Shown: positions 52,243 to 61,350, counted from the stretch's first letter. The stretch: DNA of 64,000 nucleotides from Micromonospora phaseoli (GCF_900109115.1 NZ_FNYV01000003.1:524843-588842); one strand, 5' to 3'. Numbers and translations are program-made. Notes: generated by a model not told the origin, from the letters alone.

Positions 52243-52985
52243 CAGAGCGACTCCCCGAGATAGGCCTCTTGCACGGTCGGGTTGGCCATCACCGTCTCCG
52301 GGGTGTCGCAGGCCAACAGCGCGCCGTGGTGCATCACGGCGATCCGGTCGGCGAGTTCCAGGATCACGTCCATGTGGTGCTCGACCATCAGCACCGCCCG
52401 GCCACTGTCGCCGGTCAGCGACCGGATCACCTGGACCAGCTCCGGCACGTCCTCCGCGCTGACCCCGGCCATCGGCTCGTCGAGCAGCATCACCCGCGGC
52501 TCGCCGGCGAGCAGCAGGGCGATCTCCAGCTTGCGCTTCTCGCCGTGCGCGAGCGTGCCGGCCAGCGCGTCGCCCCGGTGGGCCAGGCCCACCCGGTGCA
52601 GCGCCGCGTCGGCGGCGGCGGCCACCTCCCGATCGGCCGCCGCCCGCCGCCACAGTTTCATCGAACCCCCGCGGTGTGCCTGCACGGCGAGCCGGACGTT
52701 CTCCCGCACGCTCAGCGAGCCGAAGACCGAGGACGCCTGGAAGGTACGGCCCAACCCGAGGCGGGCCCGCTGGTACGGCGGCAGGGCGGAGATGTCCCGC
52801 CCGTCCAGCGTGACCCGACCTTCGGTGGGCCGGCGCAGGCCGGTGATCAGGTTGAACAGTGAGGTCTTGCCGGCACCGTTGGGCCCGATCACGCCGAGGA
52901 ACTCCCCGGGTGCCAGGTCCAGGTCGACGGAGTCGACGATGGCGACCTCACCGATCCGCCAGGTCAGACCGCGGGTGGCGAGCAC
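52242..52985 (-). CDS. livG: branched-chain amino acid ABC transporter ATPase, LivG type
   Basis: A 247-residue ATPase. Walker A is VIGPNGAGKTSLFNLI, the LivG-type GLGRTFQASSVFGSLSVREN follows, the signature reads LAHGEKRKLEIALLL and Walker B VMLLDEPMAGVS. GTG start at 52985, 5 nt after the livK stop. Confidence 0.94.
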   Translation of the reverse strand: MLATRGLTWRIGEVAIVDSVDLDLAPGEFLGVIGPNGAGKTSLFNLITGLRRPTEGRVTLDGRDISALPPYQRARLGLGRTFQASSVFGSLSVRENVRLAVQAHRGGSMKLWRRAAADREVAAAADAALHRVGLAHRGDALAGTLAHGEKRKLEIALLLAGEPRVMLLDEPMAGVSAEDVPELVQVIRSLTGDSGRAVLMVEHHMDVILELADRIAVMHHGALLACDTPETVMANPTVQEAYLGESL

Positions 52986-52990
52986 GTGCC

Positions 52991-54196
52991 TCAGCCCTTC
53001 ATCGCCTGGACCGGCGGCGCGGTCTCGTCACCGGTGAGCGCCTTCTGGGCAGCGGCGGTGAAGGTGTCGCCACTGCCGGTCAGGCTCGCCTGGTACATCG
53101 GCTGGAGCAGGGCGTGGTCCTCGGCGCGGATCGTCATCGTGCCCTTGACGCCTTCGAAGCTCCAGCCCTCCAGCGCGGTGACCATCTTGTCCACGTCGTC
53201 GCCACCCTCCTGCGCGGCGCGGACCACCATCTGGGCGGCGGCGAAGCCGTCCGGGTGGAACAGGTCGAGGGTGCCGCCAGGGATCTTCGCCTTCGCGGCC
53301 TTGGCCGCCTCGGTGTCGCTCGCCCCGTCGAAGTAGTGCGACAGGAAGGAGATCTTGCTGCCGGCCGCGCCGAAGGTGGGCCAGGAGGCGCGGATGTCCA
53401 GGCCGGTGACGACCGTGGTGGAGGTGAGCACACCCTGCTGGTCCAGGGTCTGCCACATGGCCGGGGCGGTGGTGCCGGCCCAGGCGACGAAGAGCAGGTC
53501 CGGCTTGGCGGACTTGATCTGACTGGCGAACGGGGTGAACTCGGTCGCGCTGGCCGGGGCCCGGACGGCGCTGACCTCCGCGCCGGCCCCACCGATGACG
53601 GCCTTGACGGCCGCCTCGTTGGCGTCACCGAACGCGCCGTCCTGGGCGAAGACCACGACCTTCTTGCCGGCCGGGTCGCCGATGAACGACCTGGCGGTCA
53701 CCACGTCCTGGTACGACTGCCGACCGGAACGGAAGGTGTACTTGTTCGCCCCGGTCACCGCGTCGGTGGCGGCCGGGCCGGAGATGAACAGGACCTTGTT
53801 CTGGGCGGCGATCGGGGCCACCTGGAGCGCCACGCCGGACGCCGTCGAACCGGCAATTATCTTGTTGCCCTTGCCGATCAGGTCCTTTGCCGCGGAGACC
53901 GCCTTCGCCGGGTCGCCGGCGTCGTCGACCTCGGTGATCTCGATCGCCCGGTCGCCCACCTTATTGGTGCCACCGGTGGCGAAGTCCAGGCCGGCCCTGA
54001 ACCCTTCGATGTACTGCTTTCCGTAACTGGCCAGCGCTCCCGACTGGGAGTAGACCAGACCAACCTTCACCGGCGCGGCGCTGTCGCCGCCGCCGCTGGC
54101 GGTGTCCTGGGGGCTGCCACAGGCCGTGGCGGCGATCGCCGCGGCCATCATCGTGGCGGCGGAGAGGAACACCCGCCGTGTCGTCCGGACCGTCAT
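52991..54196 (-). CDS. livK: branched-chain amino acid-type substrate-binding lipoprotein
   Basis: A 401-residue periplasmic-binding-fold lipoprotein (Peripla_BP_6, LivK-like). The signal peptide starts MTVRTTRRVFLSAATMMA and ends at the lipobox AATACGS. The mature part begins APVKVGLVYSQSGALASYGK, the usual ligand-site strand of this class. ATG at 54196 with GGAG seven nucleotides before; the frame is open to 54268. First gene of livK-G-F-H-M, all overlapping or a few bases apart. Ligands of this class include amino acids, amides, urea and aromatic acids, so the substrate is open. Confidence 0.92.
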   Translation of the reverse strand: MTVRTTRRVFLSAATMMAAAIAATACGSPQDTASGGGDSAAPVKVGLVYSQSGALASYGKQYIEGFRAGLDFATGGTNKVGDRAIEITEVDDAGDPAKAVSAAKDLIGKGNKIIAGSTASGVALQVAPIAAQNKVLFISGPAATDAVTGANKYTFRSGRQSYQDVVTARSFIGDPAGKKVVVFAQDGAFGDANEAAVKAVIGGAGAEVSAVRAPASATEFTPFASQIKSAKPDLLFVAWAGTTAPAMWQTLDQQGVLTSTTVVTGLDIRASWPTFGAAGSKISFLSHYFDGASDTEAAKAAKAKIPGGTLDLFHPDGFAAAQMVVRAAQEGGDDVDKMVTALEGWSFEGVKGTMTIRAEDHALLQPMYQASLTGSGDTFTAAAQKALTGDETAPPVQAMKG

Positions 54197-54309
54197 TGCG
54201 ACTCCACGTGAGGACTCAGAGGAAGGAAACCTTATGTGTCGGCTCACGCTAGAAGTGACGTCACCCACGGGCTATGTGGCGGAAACACACAAGTAACAGG
54301 GGTGAGGTG

Positions 54310-54331
54310 GCCGGCCGTTACAACGGCCGGC
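54310..54331. promoter_or_regulatory. hairpin upstream of livK
   Basis: GCCGGCCGT and ACGGCCGGC pair perfectly around a TACA loop, about 115 nt upstream of the livK start. It may be an operator or part of the leader. The rest of 54197-54488 shows no gene that I can support. Confidence 0.4.
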
Positions 54332-54488
54332 TGCGGTGACCGCGCCCCTGCGCTCCGGCGGCGACCACCGCCGGCCACGCGCCCACCCCATGTGTCGGCC
54401 CCGGACACGTTGTTTGATCGACTCCGTTCCGGCGGAACGGGGGCAACCACGTCCGCCGGATACCACCATTCCGCCGACATGGTGTCGA

Positions 54489-54599
54489 TCACCGCCTGCC
54501 GGGCCGGGGCACCCACGTCGCCGACCGCTCCGTCGACCAGACGAGTTGCTCCATGTGCTGGTCGATGGCCTTGGGCGTCGCCGCGATCCGTTCAGGCCA
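54489..54599 (-). pseudogene. possible gene remnant
   Basis: Between livK and the phosphodiesterase a frame on the minus strand reads ERIAATPKAIDQHMEQLVW and then STERSATWVPRPGRR before a TGA at 54489-54491. Third codon positions are nearly all G or C and the peptide looks like an ordinary helical segment, but there is no start codon or upstream continuation in frame; a plausible prior piece (AVELMA) lies in the next frame. It may be the degraded end of a lost gene. No family recognised. Confidence 0.2.
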
Positions 54600-54649
54600 T
54601 CAGCTCGACAGCGCCTACTCCCGCGCTGCCGCATGCCGACGCCCAGCGC

Positions 54650-54707
54650 CTCGATCCTGGATCGAGTGGCCTCGCCGGCGCGTGATGCCACTCTTTCCAG
54701 GATCGAG
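54650..54707. repeat. long inverted repeat after the phosphodiesterase gene
   Basis: Arms CTCGATCCTGGATCGAGTGGC and GCCACTCTTTCCAGGATCGAG match at 18 of 21 positions, loop 16 nt. It starts 30 nt after the stop of the phosphodiesterase on the minus strand, where a terminator is expected. Confidence 0.7.
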
Positions 54708-54737
54708 CGCGATCTTGCGTTGTGACTCAGCGCGAGG

Positions 54738-55862
54738 TCAGCGGCGGGGTAGACCGGCGCGGGCGGCGACGGCGGTGTCCGGGTGGTCGGTGAAGACGCC
54801 GTCGAGGCCGAGCCGGAAGAACAGCTCGTACTCGGCCTGGATGTCGCCGCGGGCGTTCGGGTCGGCGCCGATCCGGAAGTCCACCGGCAGGAACTGGTTC
54901 TCCGCCCGGAAGGTCCAGGCGTGCACGATCAGCTTTTCCCGGTGCGCGTCGCGGACCAGGGTCGTCGGGGTGAGCAGCTCGCCGGCCGCGTCGCGGGGCA
55001 CGATCAGGTTCTTGTTCGCGCCGACTCCGTCGGCGTACCGGGCGATCCACTTGAGGCCGGCAGGGGTAGCCAGGTCGCGGTAGGTGCGGGCGTCGCCGGA
55101 GAGGGTGAAATCGTAGGGGCGACCGGCGGCGTCGAGCAGTTGGACCAGCTTGACGTCGATCATCCGATCCAGCCGCCGCAGGTTGGCGGTCTCGAAGGAC
55201 TGGACGACCACGGGGGCGGACGGCTTCGTCCACCCCGCCCGGCGCAGCACCTCGACCAGCGGCTCCTCCAGCGGCAGCCCGATCGAGGCGAAGTAGGTCG
55301 GGTGCTTGGTCTCCGGGTACACGCCGATCACCCGGCCGCGGGCCTTACCCTCGGCCCGGGCCAGGTCGATCACCTCCTGGAAGGTGGGCACCTGGAACTG
55401 CCCGTCGAATGCGGTGTTCGCCACCCGCACCTGCGGCAGGCGCTCCTTGGCCCGCAGCGTCCGGAGTTCGGCCAGCGTGAAGTCCTCGGTGAACCATCCG
55501 GTGACCTGGACGGCGTCGATGGTCTTCGTCGCCTTGCGGTCGGCGAACTCGGGCCGGGTCGCCACGTCAGTCGTACCGCTGATCTCGTTCTCGTGCCGGG
55601 CGACCAGCACGCCGTCGGCGGTCGCTACCAGGTCCGGCTCGATGTAGTCGGCACCCTGCCGAATCGCCAGGCGGTACGCCTCCAGGGTGTGCTCCGGCCG
55701 GTAGCCGCTGGCGCCGCGGTGGCCGATCACGACAGGCGGGCCGTCGATCCGGGCCTTGTCCGCGTCGCCGGCCGGCTTGGCCGCGGCGACCATCGAGGGC
55801 GCGACCACCGCGGCGGCCAGCAGGGCCGCCGAGACACCGAGGGCGCAAAGGGTACGTCGCAA
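54738..55862 (-). CDS. secreted glycerophosphodiester phosphodiesterase
   Basis: A 374-residue GlpQ-type enzyme that splits glycerophosphodiesters into glycerol 3-phosphate and an alcohol, outside the cell. The signal peptide is about residues 1-28 (MRRTLCALGVSAALLAAAVV). The catalytic start VVIGHRGASGYRPEHTLEAY and GADYIEPDLVATADGVLVARH give the histidines and metal-binding acids. ADPNARGDIQAEYELFFRLG and DGVFTDHPD close the barrel. The start codon is TTG, supported by AAGGAG seven nucleotides upstream. A 10-G run lies 20 nt upstream of the start. Confidence 0.93.
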   Translation of the reverse strand: MRRTLCALGVSAALLAAAVVAPSMVAAAKPAGDADKARIDGPPVVIGHRGASGYRPEHTLEAYRLAIRQGADYIEPDLVATADGVLVARHENEISGTTDVATRPEFADRKATKTIDAVQVTGWFTEDFTLAELRTLRAKERLPQVRVANTAFDGQFQVPTFQEVIDLARAEGKARGRVIGVYPETKHPTYFASIGLPLEEPLVEVLRRAGWTKPSAPVVVQSFETANLRRLDRMIDVKLVQLLDAAGRPYDFTLSGDARTYRDLATPAGLKWIARYADGVGANKNLIVPRDAAGELLTPTTLVRDAHREKLIVHAWTFRAENQFLPVDFRIGADPNARGDIQAEYELFFRLGLDGVFTDHPDTAVAARAGLPRR

Positions 55863-55882
55863 CGCGGTCTCCTTCTCGTCGA

Positions 55883-55892
55883 GGGGGGGGGG
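55883..55892. repeat. run of ten G
   Basis: Ten consecutive G on the plus strand in the divergent gap between the phosphodiesterase and TrkH genes (55863-55982). Such a tract can slip and change promoter spacing, or may be a sequencing length error. Confidence 0.6.
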
Positions 55893-55982
55893 AACGGGGT
55901 CCAGCAGACCGTGTCGCGCTGACCGCCAGTTGGTCCGTACCTGACCAGCCGGTGAATCCTCGGGATCCCGATTTCCACGACG

Positions 55983-57347
55983 ATGAATCGGGTGAAACCG
56001 GAAGATTGTCTGGTGCGTCGGCTACTTCGTCACCCGGTACGGCTGGTACCGCTCGTCTTCCTGGTGGCGATCCTGCTCGGCACCGGCCTGCTGATGCTGC
56101 GTCCGATGACCATCGAGTACCAGCACACCTCGTTCCTCACCGCGCTGTTCACCGCCACCTCGGCGATCTCGGTCACCGGTCTCAGCGTCACCGACACCCC
56201 GAACTACTGGTCCGGCCTCGGCCTGACGCTGATCACCGTGCTGACCCAGGTGGGCGGGCTCGGCATCCTGACCGGTGCCGCGTTGGTCATCCTGACCGTG
56301 TCCCGGCGACTGGGCCTGCACAACCGATTGCTGGTACAGGCCGAGACCACGGAGTACGGGCTCGGTGACGTACGCCGGCTGCTGCTGCACATCGCCGCGA
56401 CGGTCTTCGCCTGCGAGCTGGTGATGACGATCATCATCACCGGACGACTCTGGCTTGCCTACGACCATTCGTTCTGGGAGGCCCTCTGGCTGGCGGCCTT
56501 CCACTCGATACAGGCGTTCAACAACTCCGGATTCTCGCTCTACACGGAGGGCCTGCTGGCCTTCTCGCGGGACCCCTGGGTCAGCCTGCCGCTGGCCCTC
56601 GGGGCCATCATCGGCGGGCTCGGCTTCCCGGCCCTGTTCGAGGCGGTTCGCGAGTGGCGACGGTCGGCGCGCTGGGCGGTCGCCACCAAGTTGACCATCT
56701 GGGGCAGCGCCACCCTGGTCGGCATCGGAACCGTCGGGTTCCTGGCCACCGAGTGGGGCAACCCGTGGACGGTCGGCCAGTACGACATCCCGGGCAAGGT
56801 GCTCGCCTCGTTCACCCAGATCGCACTGGCCCGGACCGGCGGCTACGAGGTGGTGCCGACCGACGCCCTCCGGGAGGAGAGCTACCCACTCCTGATCGGG
56901 TTGATGTTCATCGGCGGTGGCAGCGCCAGCACTGCCGGCGGGATCAAGGTCTCCACGTTCTTCCTGCTCGCCTTCGTCATCTGGGCGGAGGTCCGAGGCG
57001 AACCGGACGTCACCGTGGGGCGGCGTCGGATCGCCACCGCCAGCCAACGGCAGGCCCTCACCGTCGCGCTGCTCAGCATCGCGATCGTGGCAGTGGGCAC
57101 CGCCGCGCTGATCGCGATGACCGACCGGCTGCCGTTCTACGCGGCACTCTTCGAGATCACCTCGGCGTTCAGCACCACCGGACTCTCCGTCGGCGTCGTC
57201 TCGTCCCTGTCCGACGGCGGTCAGTTCCTGCTGATCGTCCTGATGTACCTCGGCCGGGTCGGCCCGCTCACCTTCGGCTCGGCGATCGCCCTGAACACCC
57301 GGCACCGGCTCTACCGCTACCCAGAGGAGCAACCCATTGTCGGATAG
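55983..57347 (+). CDS. TrkH/KtrB-type potassium channel subunit
   Basis: A 454-residue K+ translocating subunit with four repeated membrane-pore-membrane units. Pore-like pieces are TSAISVTGLSVTDTPNYW, HSIQAFNNSGFSLYTEG, LARTGGYEVVPTDALREES and TSAFSTTGLSVGVVSSLSDG, each around a conserved glycine of the selectivity filter. With the regulatory subunit in the next gene it takes up K+ driven by Na+ or membrane potential. The ATG at 55983 has no clear ribosome-binding site. Overlaps the next gene by 11 nt. Confidence 0.93.
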   Translation: MNRVKPEDCLVRRLLRHPVRLVPLVFLVAILLGTGLLMLRPMTIEYQHTSFLTALFTATSAISVTGLSVTDTPNYWSGLGLTLITVLTQVGGLGILTGAALVILTVSRRLGLHNRLLVQAETTEYGLGDVRRLLLHIAATVFACELVMTIIITGRLWLAYDHSFWEALWLAAFHSIQAFNNSGFSLYTEGLLAFSRDPWVSLPLALGAIIGGLGFPALFEAVREWRRSARWAVATKLTIWGSATLVGIGTVGFLATEWGNPWTVGQYDIPGKVLASFTQIALARTGGYEVVPTDALREESYPLLIGLMFIGGGSASTAGGIKVSTFFLLAFVIWAEVRGEPDVTVGRRRIATASQRQALTVALLSIAIVAVGTAALIAMTDRLPFYAALFEITSAFSTTGLSVGVVSSLSDGGQFLLIVLMYLGRVGPLTFGSAIALNTRHRLYRYPEEQPIVG

Positions 57348-58008
57348 GAATCCGGACGAAGGCGGCATCGGCGTGATCGGTCTCGGCCGGTTCGGCTGCC
57401 AGCTGGCCGAATCGCTCGCCGCGCTCGGCCGCGAGGTACTGGCCATCGACCGCGACGCCAGGAAGGTCCAGCGGTGGTCGACCAAGCTCGACCAGGTGGC
57501 GCAGGCCGACTCCACCGACGAGGACGCACTGCGCCAGCTCGACGTCGGTGACCTGCGGCGCGTGGTGGTCGCCATCGGCGCCTCGGTGCAGGCCAGCGTG
57601 CTGACCGTGCTCGCGCTGGTGGAGCTCGGCGTACCGCAGATCTGGGCCCGGGCCACGTCGGCGCAGCACGCCAAGATTCTCTCCTCGGTCGGCGCGCATC
57701 GCGTGATCTTCCCCGAGGCGGAGACCGGCGAGCGGCTGGCGCACCTGATCGTCAGCCGGATGCTCGACTTCGCCGAGTTCGGTGACGCCTTCGCCGTGGC
57801 GAAGATCCACGTGCCCGAGGCGCTGGTCGGCCAAGCCACGAGCGAGGTACGGCTGTTGGAGCGCTACGGCATCCGGGTGATCGGGATCAGGTCCCCCGGC
57901 GAGCAGCAGTTCCGCTACGTCTCCGACGGCCTGCGACTCGACAAGGACAGCACGCTCATCGTCGAGGGAACGATCGACGATCTGCAGCGGTTCTCGACGC
58001 TCTCCTGA
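57337..58008 (+). CDS. TrkA/KtrA-type RCK regulatory subunit of K+ uptake
   Basis: A 223-residue cytoplasmic gating subunit. The Rossmann RCK_N domain (about 8-130) opens with IGVIGLGRFGCQLAESLAAL and binds NAD(H), ATP or ADP; the acidic EVLAIDRDARKV ends the second strand. The RCK_C domain (about 140-223) covers AFAVAKIHVPEALVGQ to the end and may bind cyclic-di-AMP or nucleotide in relatives. The start is TTG at 57337, inside the end of the channel gene, with AGAGGAG eight nucleotides before it: translational coupling. Confidence 0.94.
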   Translation: MSDRNPDEGGIGVIGLGRFGCQLAESLAALGREVLAIDRDARKVQRWSTKLDQVAQADSTDEDALRQLDVGDLRRVVVAIGASVQASVLTVLALVELGVPQIWARATSAQHAKILSSVGAHRVIFPEAETGERLAHLIVSRMLDFAEFGDAFAVAKIHVPEALVGQATSEVRLLERYGIRVIGIRSPGEQQFRYVSDGLRLDKDSTLIVEGTIDDLQRFSTLS

Positions 58009-58031
58009 CCCTGCGGTGGAGGAGACCCGCG

Positions 58032-59690
58032 CTACCTCCCGCCCTTGCCGGGCTTTGCCGGCTTCGGCTGCTCCTTGGCCGGCTTCTCCTTACCCGGCTT
58101 GGGCTTCGTCTCCTCCGACTTCTTGCGGTCACCACCCGGCTTCGGTTTGACCTCGCCGGAGCCGCCGGAGCCGGCCTTGCCCGCAGTGGCCTTCACCGTC
58201 TTCTTGGCAGTCGGCTTGGTGGTCGGCGCGGTGCCGGCCACGCCGGAGACCTGCACCCCGCACATCGCGTCACCGACCCGGAACTCCACCGGCAGCGGGT
58301 TCGCCCCGGTGTAGGTCCCGGTCAGGCTCAGCTTCTCGGTGGCGCCCGGCGCCAGCGCGGTGCGCTGCGGATCCGGTTGCACGGCCACAGCCCGGCCCTG
58401 CTGGCGTACCGGTGCCGGCGTCGCGCCGGTCACCTCCTGCTCACCGGGGAAGGCGAAGCTCATCGTCCAGTCGCGCAGCTCGCGCTCGCCGGTGTTGGTC
58501 AGGCTCAGCTCGGCGGTGAAGTCCTTGCCGGAATCCTTGCGCAACGCGTACGTGACCTGGCAGGGAATCTGCTGCTCACCGCCGCCGACGCGGGCCTCGG
58601 TCCGCTGGTCGATGCCGCCGCTGGCCGGGCTGTGCGAGGTCACCCCCCAGACCGCAGCCGTCACGGCCATCAACGCCGCGGCGGCCACCATCGCCTCGAC
58701 CCGTCGCCGGCGGTCCAGCGTACGGCGGGTGCGCAGGCCGGCCAGCGGCAACGAGTCGGTCGCGGCCGACCACGGCAGGATCGTGGTGCCGGCGCTGGCC
58801 AACGAGTTCGGGTCGGCCGCTGCGGCGGCGTTGGCCGTCGATGCCGCCGGCACCTTTCCGGCCGCCTCGGCGAGCGTCCGGGCCAGCTCGGCAGTGGCCG
58901 GCCGGTCCGCCGGCCGCTTCGCCAGGCAGCGGTGCACCAGGTCGGCGATCCCGGCAGGCAGCTCCGGCATCGGCGGCATCGGCTCGGGTTCGCGGTACAT
59001 GTGGGCCCGCAACATCTGCGTGGTGGTGTCGGCCTGCCAGGGCAGCCGCCCGGTGAGCATCCGGTACAGCAGCAGCCCGACGGCGTACACGTCGGTCGCC
59101 GGGCTGACCTGGCCGTTGTCGAGCCGCTCCGGGGCGAGGTACGCCGGGGTGCCGAGCAGGGTGCCGTCCGGTCCCTTCTCACTCTCACCGACCAGCGCGG
59201 AGATGCCGAAGTCGACCACCTTCACCCCGGTCGGGGTGAGCATCACGTTGCCCGGGGTGACGTCGCGGTGCACCACGCCCCGCGCATGCGCGGTGGCCAA
59301 CGCGGAGGCGATGTCGGCGGCCACCGCCACCGCCTCCCGCCAGGGCAGCTGTCCGTCGCGGGCCAGCCGCGCGGTCAGCGGGCCACCGTCGATCAACTCC
59401 ATCACCACGTACGGCACCGTCAACCCGACCTGCTCGGACTCGCCGTAGTCGTACACGTTGGTGATGTTGGGGTGGCAGAGCCGGGCGGCGGCCTGGGCCT
59501 CGATCCGGATCCGGTGCCGGAACGCCCGGTCGCTGGCCAGCCGGGAGGCGAGGACCTTCACCGCGACCTGCCGGCCCAGCACCTCGTCGTAGCCGCGCCA
59601 GACCACCGACATCCCGCCCGCGCCGACCTGCTCGATCAGCCGGTACCGCTCACCGAGCAGCTGCGCGCCCTTGCGTACCCCACCACCCAT
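58032..59690 (-). CDS. Ser/Thr protein kinase with CBM2-like extracellular domain
   Basis: A 552-residue eukaryotic-like membrane kinase. The kinase domain (about 13-270) has the glycine loop VGAGGMSVVWRG, lysine in VAVKVLAS, catalytic loop VVHRDVTPGNVML, and VVDFGISAL. A membrane helix lies around residues 333-352. The outer part (about 370-475) reads IPCQVTYALRKDSGKDFTAE, SLTNTGERELRDWTMSFAFP and ends DAMCGV, closely like a family 2 carbohydrate-binding module with its terminal cysteine pair. A Lys/Pro-rich tail of about 70 residues follows. It could sense cell-wall or exogenous sugar polymers; this is inference. Confidence 0.9.
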   Translation of the reverse strand: MGGGVRKGAQLLGERYRLIEQVGAGGMSVVWRGYDEVLGRQVAVKVLASRLASDRAFRHRIRIEAQAAARLCHPNITNVYDYGESEQVGLTVPYVVMELIDGGPLTARLARDGQLPWREAVAVAADIASALATAHARGVVHRDVTPGNVMLTPTGVKVVDFGISALVGESEKGPDGTLLGTPAYLAPERLDNGQVSPATDVYAVGLLLYRMLTGRLPWQADTTTQMLRAHMYREPEPMPPMPELPAGIADLVHRCLAKRPADRPATAELARTLAEAAGKVPAASTANAAAAADPNSLASAGTTILPWSAATDSLPLAGLRTRRTLDRRRRVEAMVAAAALMAVTAAVWGVTSHSPASGGIDQRTEARVGGGEQQIPCQVTYALRKDSGKDFTAELSLTNTGERELRDWTMSFAFPGEQEVTGATPAPVRQQGRAVAVQPDPQRTALAPGATEKLSLTGTYTGANPLPVEFRVGDAMCGVQVSGVAGTAPTTKPTAKKTVKATAGKAGSGGSGEVKPKPGGDRKKSEETKPKPGKEKPAKEQPKPAKPGKGGR

Positions 59691-59760
59691 GGTCGGCGTT
59701 GTTGCCCGACGCGAACCCTCCTACACCTTTCTGGTCAGATTCAGTCAGGATGTCACCCGA

Positions 59761-61314
59761 TCAGGCGGTGGCGAGCAGTTGGTCCACCGGGGCGTAGTCG
59801 TCGGTCAGCACCAGTGCCTCGCCGGCGAAATCCGTCAGGTCTCCGCCGCTGAGCAGGCTGGCCGGCTCGTTGCCGTCGTCCAGCCGGGCCCGTATCGCGG
59901 CCAGCGGCAGCGGCGCGTCGGAGGCGACGATGAGGAAGTTGGCGCCCCGCTCACCGGCCAGCGCCTCGGGTGGGGCGATCAACGCGACGTGCCCGAACTC
60001 GGCGGCGACGGTGGCCACCTCGCTGCGGATGAATCGCAGCGGCGGGTAGTCGATCACGTTCTGCACGTAGACCCCGCCCGGCCGGGTGACCCGCCGGATC
60101 TCGGCGGCCATCTCCCGGGTGGCCAGGTGCCAGGGCACCACCAGGTGCCCGAAGGCGTCGCCCACCACGTAGTCCCGGCTGTCGGTGGCCTCCCCGGCCA
60201 CCAGCATCCGGGCGTCGCCCACCACGGCCCGCAGGTCCGGTCCCTGGCGTACGCCGAGCCGCTGCTCGCTCAACTCGACCAGCCCGCCGTCGATCTCGAA
60301 GACGAGGTTGTCGGTGCCGGGACGGGTGGCGGTCAGGTAACGCGGCACGGTGAACCCGCCACCGCCCAGGTGCAGCGCGTCGAGCCGCTGCCCTTCCGGG
60401 GCGACCACGTCGGCCACCGCGCCGATCCACCGGGTGTACGCGTACTCCAGGTGGGTCGGGTCGGCCAGATCCACGTACGAGTGCTGGGCCGAGTTGAGCA
60501 GCAGCGTCCGCCCGCTGGCCCGGCCGGGGTCGACCTCGACCCGGGCGCAGTGGTACGCCGTCTCGACGTCGCACGGGTCCGGCGCGACCGTGATCAGCCC
60601 GGCCCCGACCAGGCCCAGCACCGCGAGGGCGGCCCTGACCCGGGGCGCACCGGGAACGGTGGCGCGGTCCTGCCGGTGCAGATACACCCCGAGCGCGATC
60701 CCGGTGATGCCGAGCGTGGCGGCCAGCCCGAACAGGATGACCGTGCTGGGCAGCGCGGCGACCAGCACGAAGCCGGTGACCAGGGTGGCCGTGACGGCGC
60801 CCAGGGTGCCGATGCCGGAGAGGCGGCCGACCACCTGACCGGTGCGCCGCAGGTCGGCGAGTTGGAGCTTGATCACCATGGGGCTGACCGCGGAGAGCAG
60901 CATCGCGGGCACGAAGACGGCGACCACGACCAGCAGCAGCACGCCGCTGACCGCACCGCCCCGCAGCACCTCGCCGGCGTAACGCACCATGGGCAGGGTG
61001 ATCGCCGTGGCGATGCCGGAGAGCACCAGCGCGGGTGCCAGCAGGGTACGCGGGTTACGTCGATCGGAGAGCCAGCCGCCCGCCCAGGACCCGTACGCGA
61101 TGGCTGCCAGCGCGATGCCGATGACCGAGCTGGTCACCTGGAGGGTCACCCCCACGTACGGCCCGACCAGGCGCAGCGCGGCGGTCTCCAGGACCAGCAC
61201 GGCACCGCTGGAGTAGAAGACCAGGAACGCGGCGAGCCCGTTGGGCAGCGCCCGGGCCGCCGCCGGCTGAGACGGCGCGGGTGGGACCGCCACGTCAGAC
61301 GATGGAGAGTTCAT
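59761..61314 (-). CDS. membrane protein fused to spermidine-synthase-like domain
   Basis: A 517-residue protein. The first half (about 25-235) has about seven membrane helices with an MFS-like look (YGSWAGGWLSDRRNPRTL). The second half (about 250-500) is a polyamine-aminopropyltransferase-like Rossmann fold: LHLGGGGFTVPRYLTA, LVFEIDGGLVELSEQRLG, VVGDARMLV and YVVGDAFGHLVVPWHL. This is the 'fused MFS/spermidine synthase' arrangement known in actinobacteria. Its substrate is unclear because several residues around the aminopropyl site differ from true spermidine synthases. Confidence 0.88.
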   Translation of the reverse strand: MNSPSSDVAVPPAPSQPAAARALPNGLAAFLVFYSSGAVLVLETAALRLVGPYVGVTLQVTSSVIGIALAAIAYGSWAGGWLSDRRNPRTLLAPALVLSGIATAITLPMVRYAGEVLRGGAVSGVLLLVVVAVFVPAMLLSAVSPMVIKLQLADLRRTGQVVGRLSGIGTLGAVTATLVTGFVLVAALPSTVILFGLAATLGITGIALGVYLHRQDRATVPGAPRVRAALAVLGLVGAGLITVAPDPCDVETAYHCARVEVDPGRASGRTLLLNSAQHSYVDLADPTHLEYAYTRWIGAVADVVAPEGQRLDALHLGGGGFTVPRYLTATRPGTDNLVFEIDGGLVELSEQRLGVRQGPDLRAVVGDARMLVAGEATDSRDYVVGDAFGHLVVPWHLATREMAAEIRRVTRPGGVYVQNVIDYPPLRFIRSEVATVAAEFGHVALIAPPEALAGERGANFLIVASDAPLPLAAIRARLDDGNEPASLLSGGDLTDFAGEALVLTDDYAPVDQLLATA

Positions 61315-61350
61315 CGTGGCGATGGTACGCAGCGGCCCCGGGCCCGCGGG

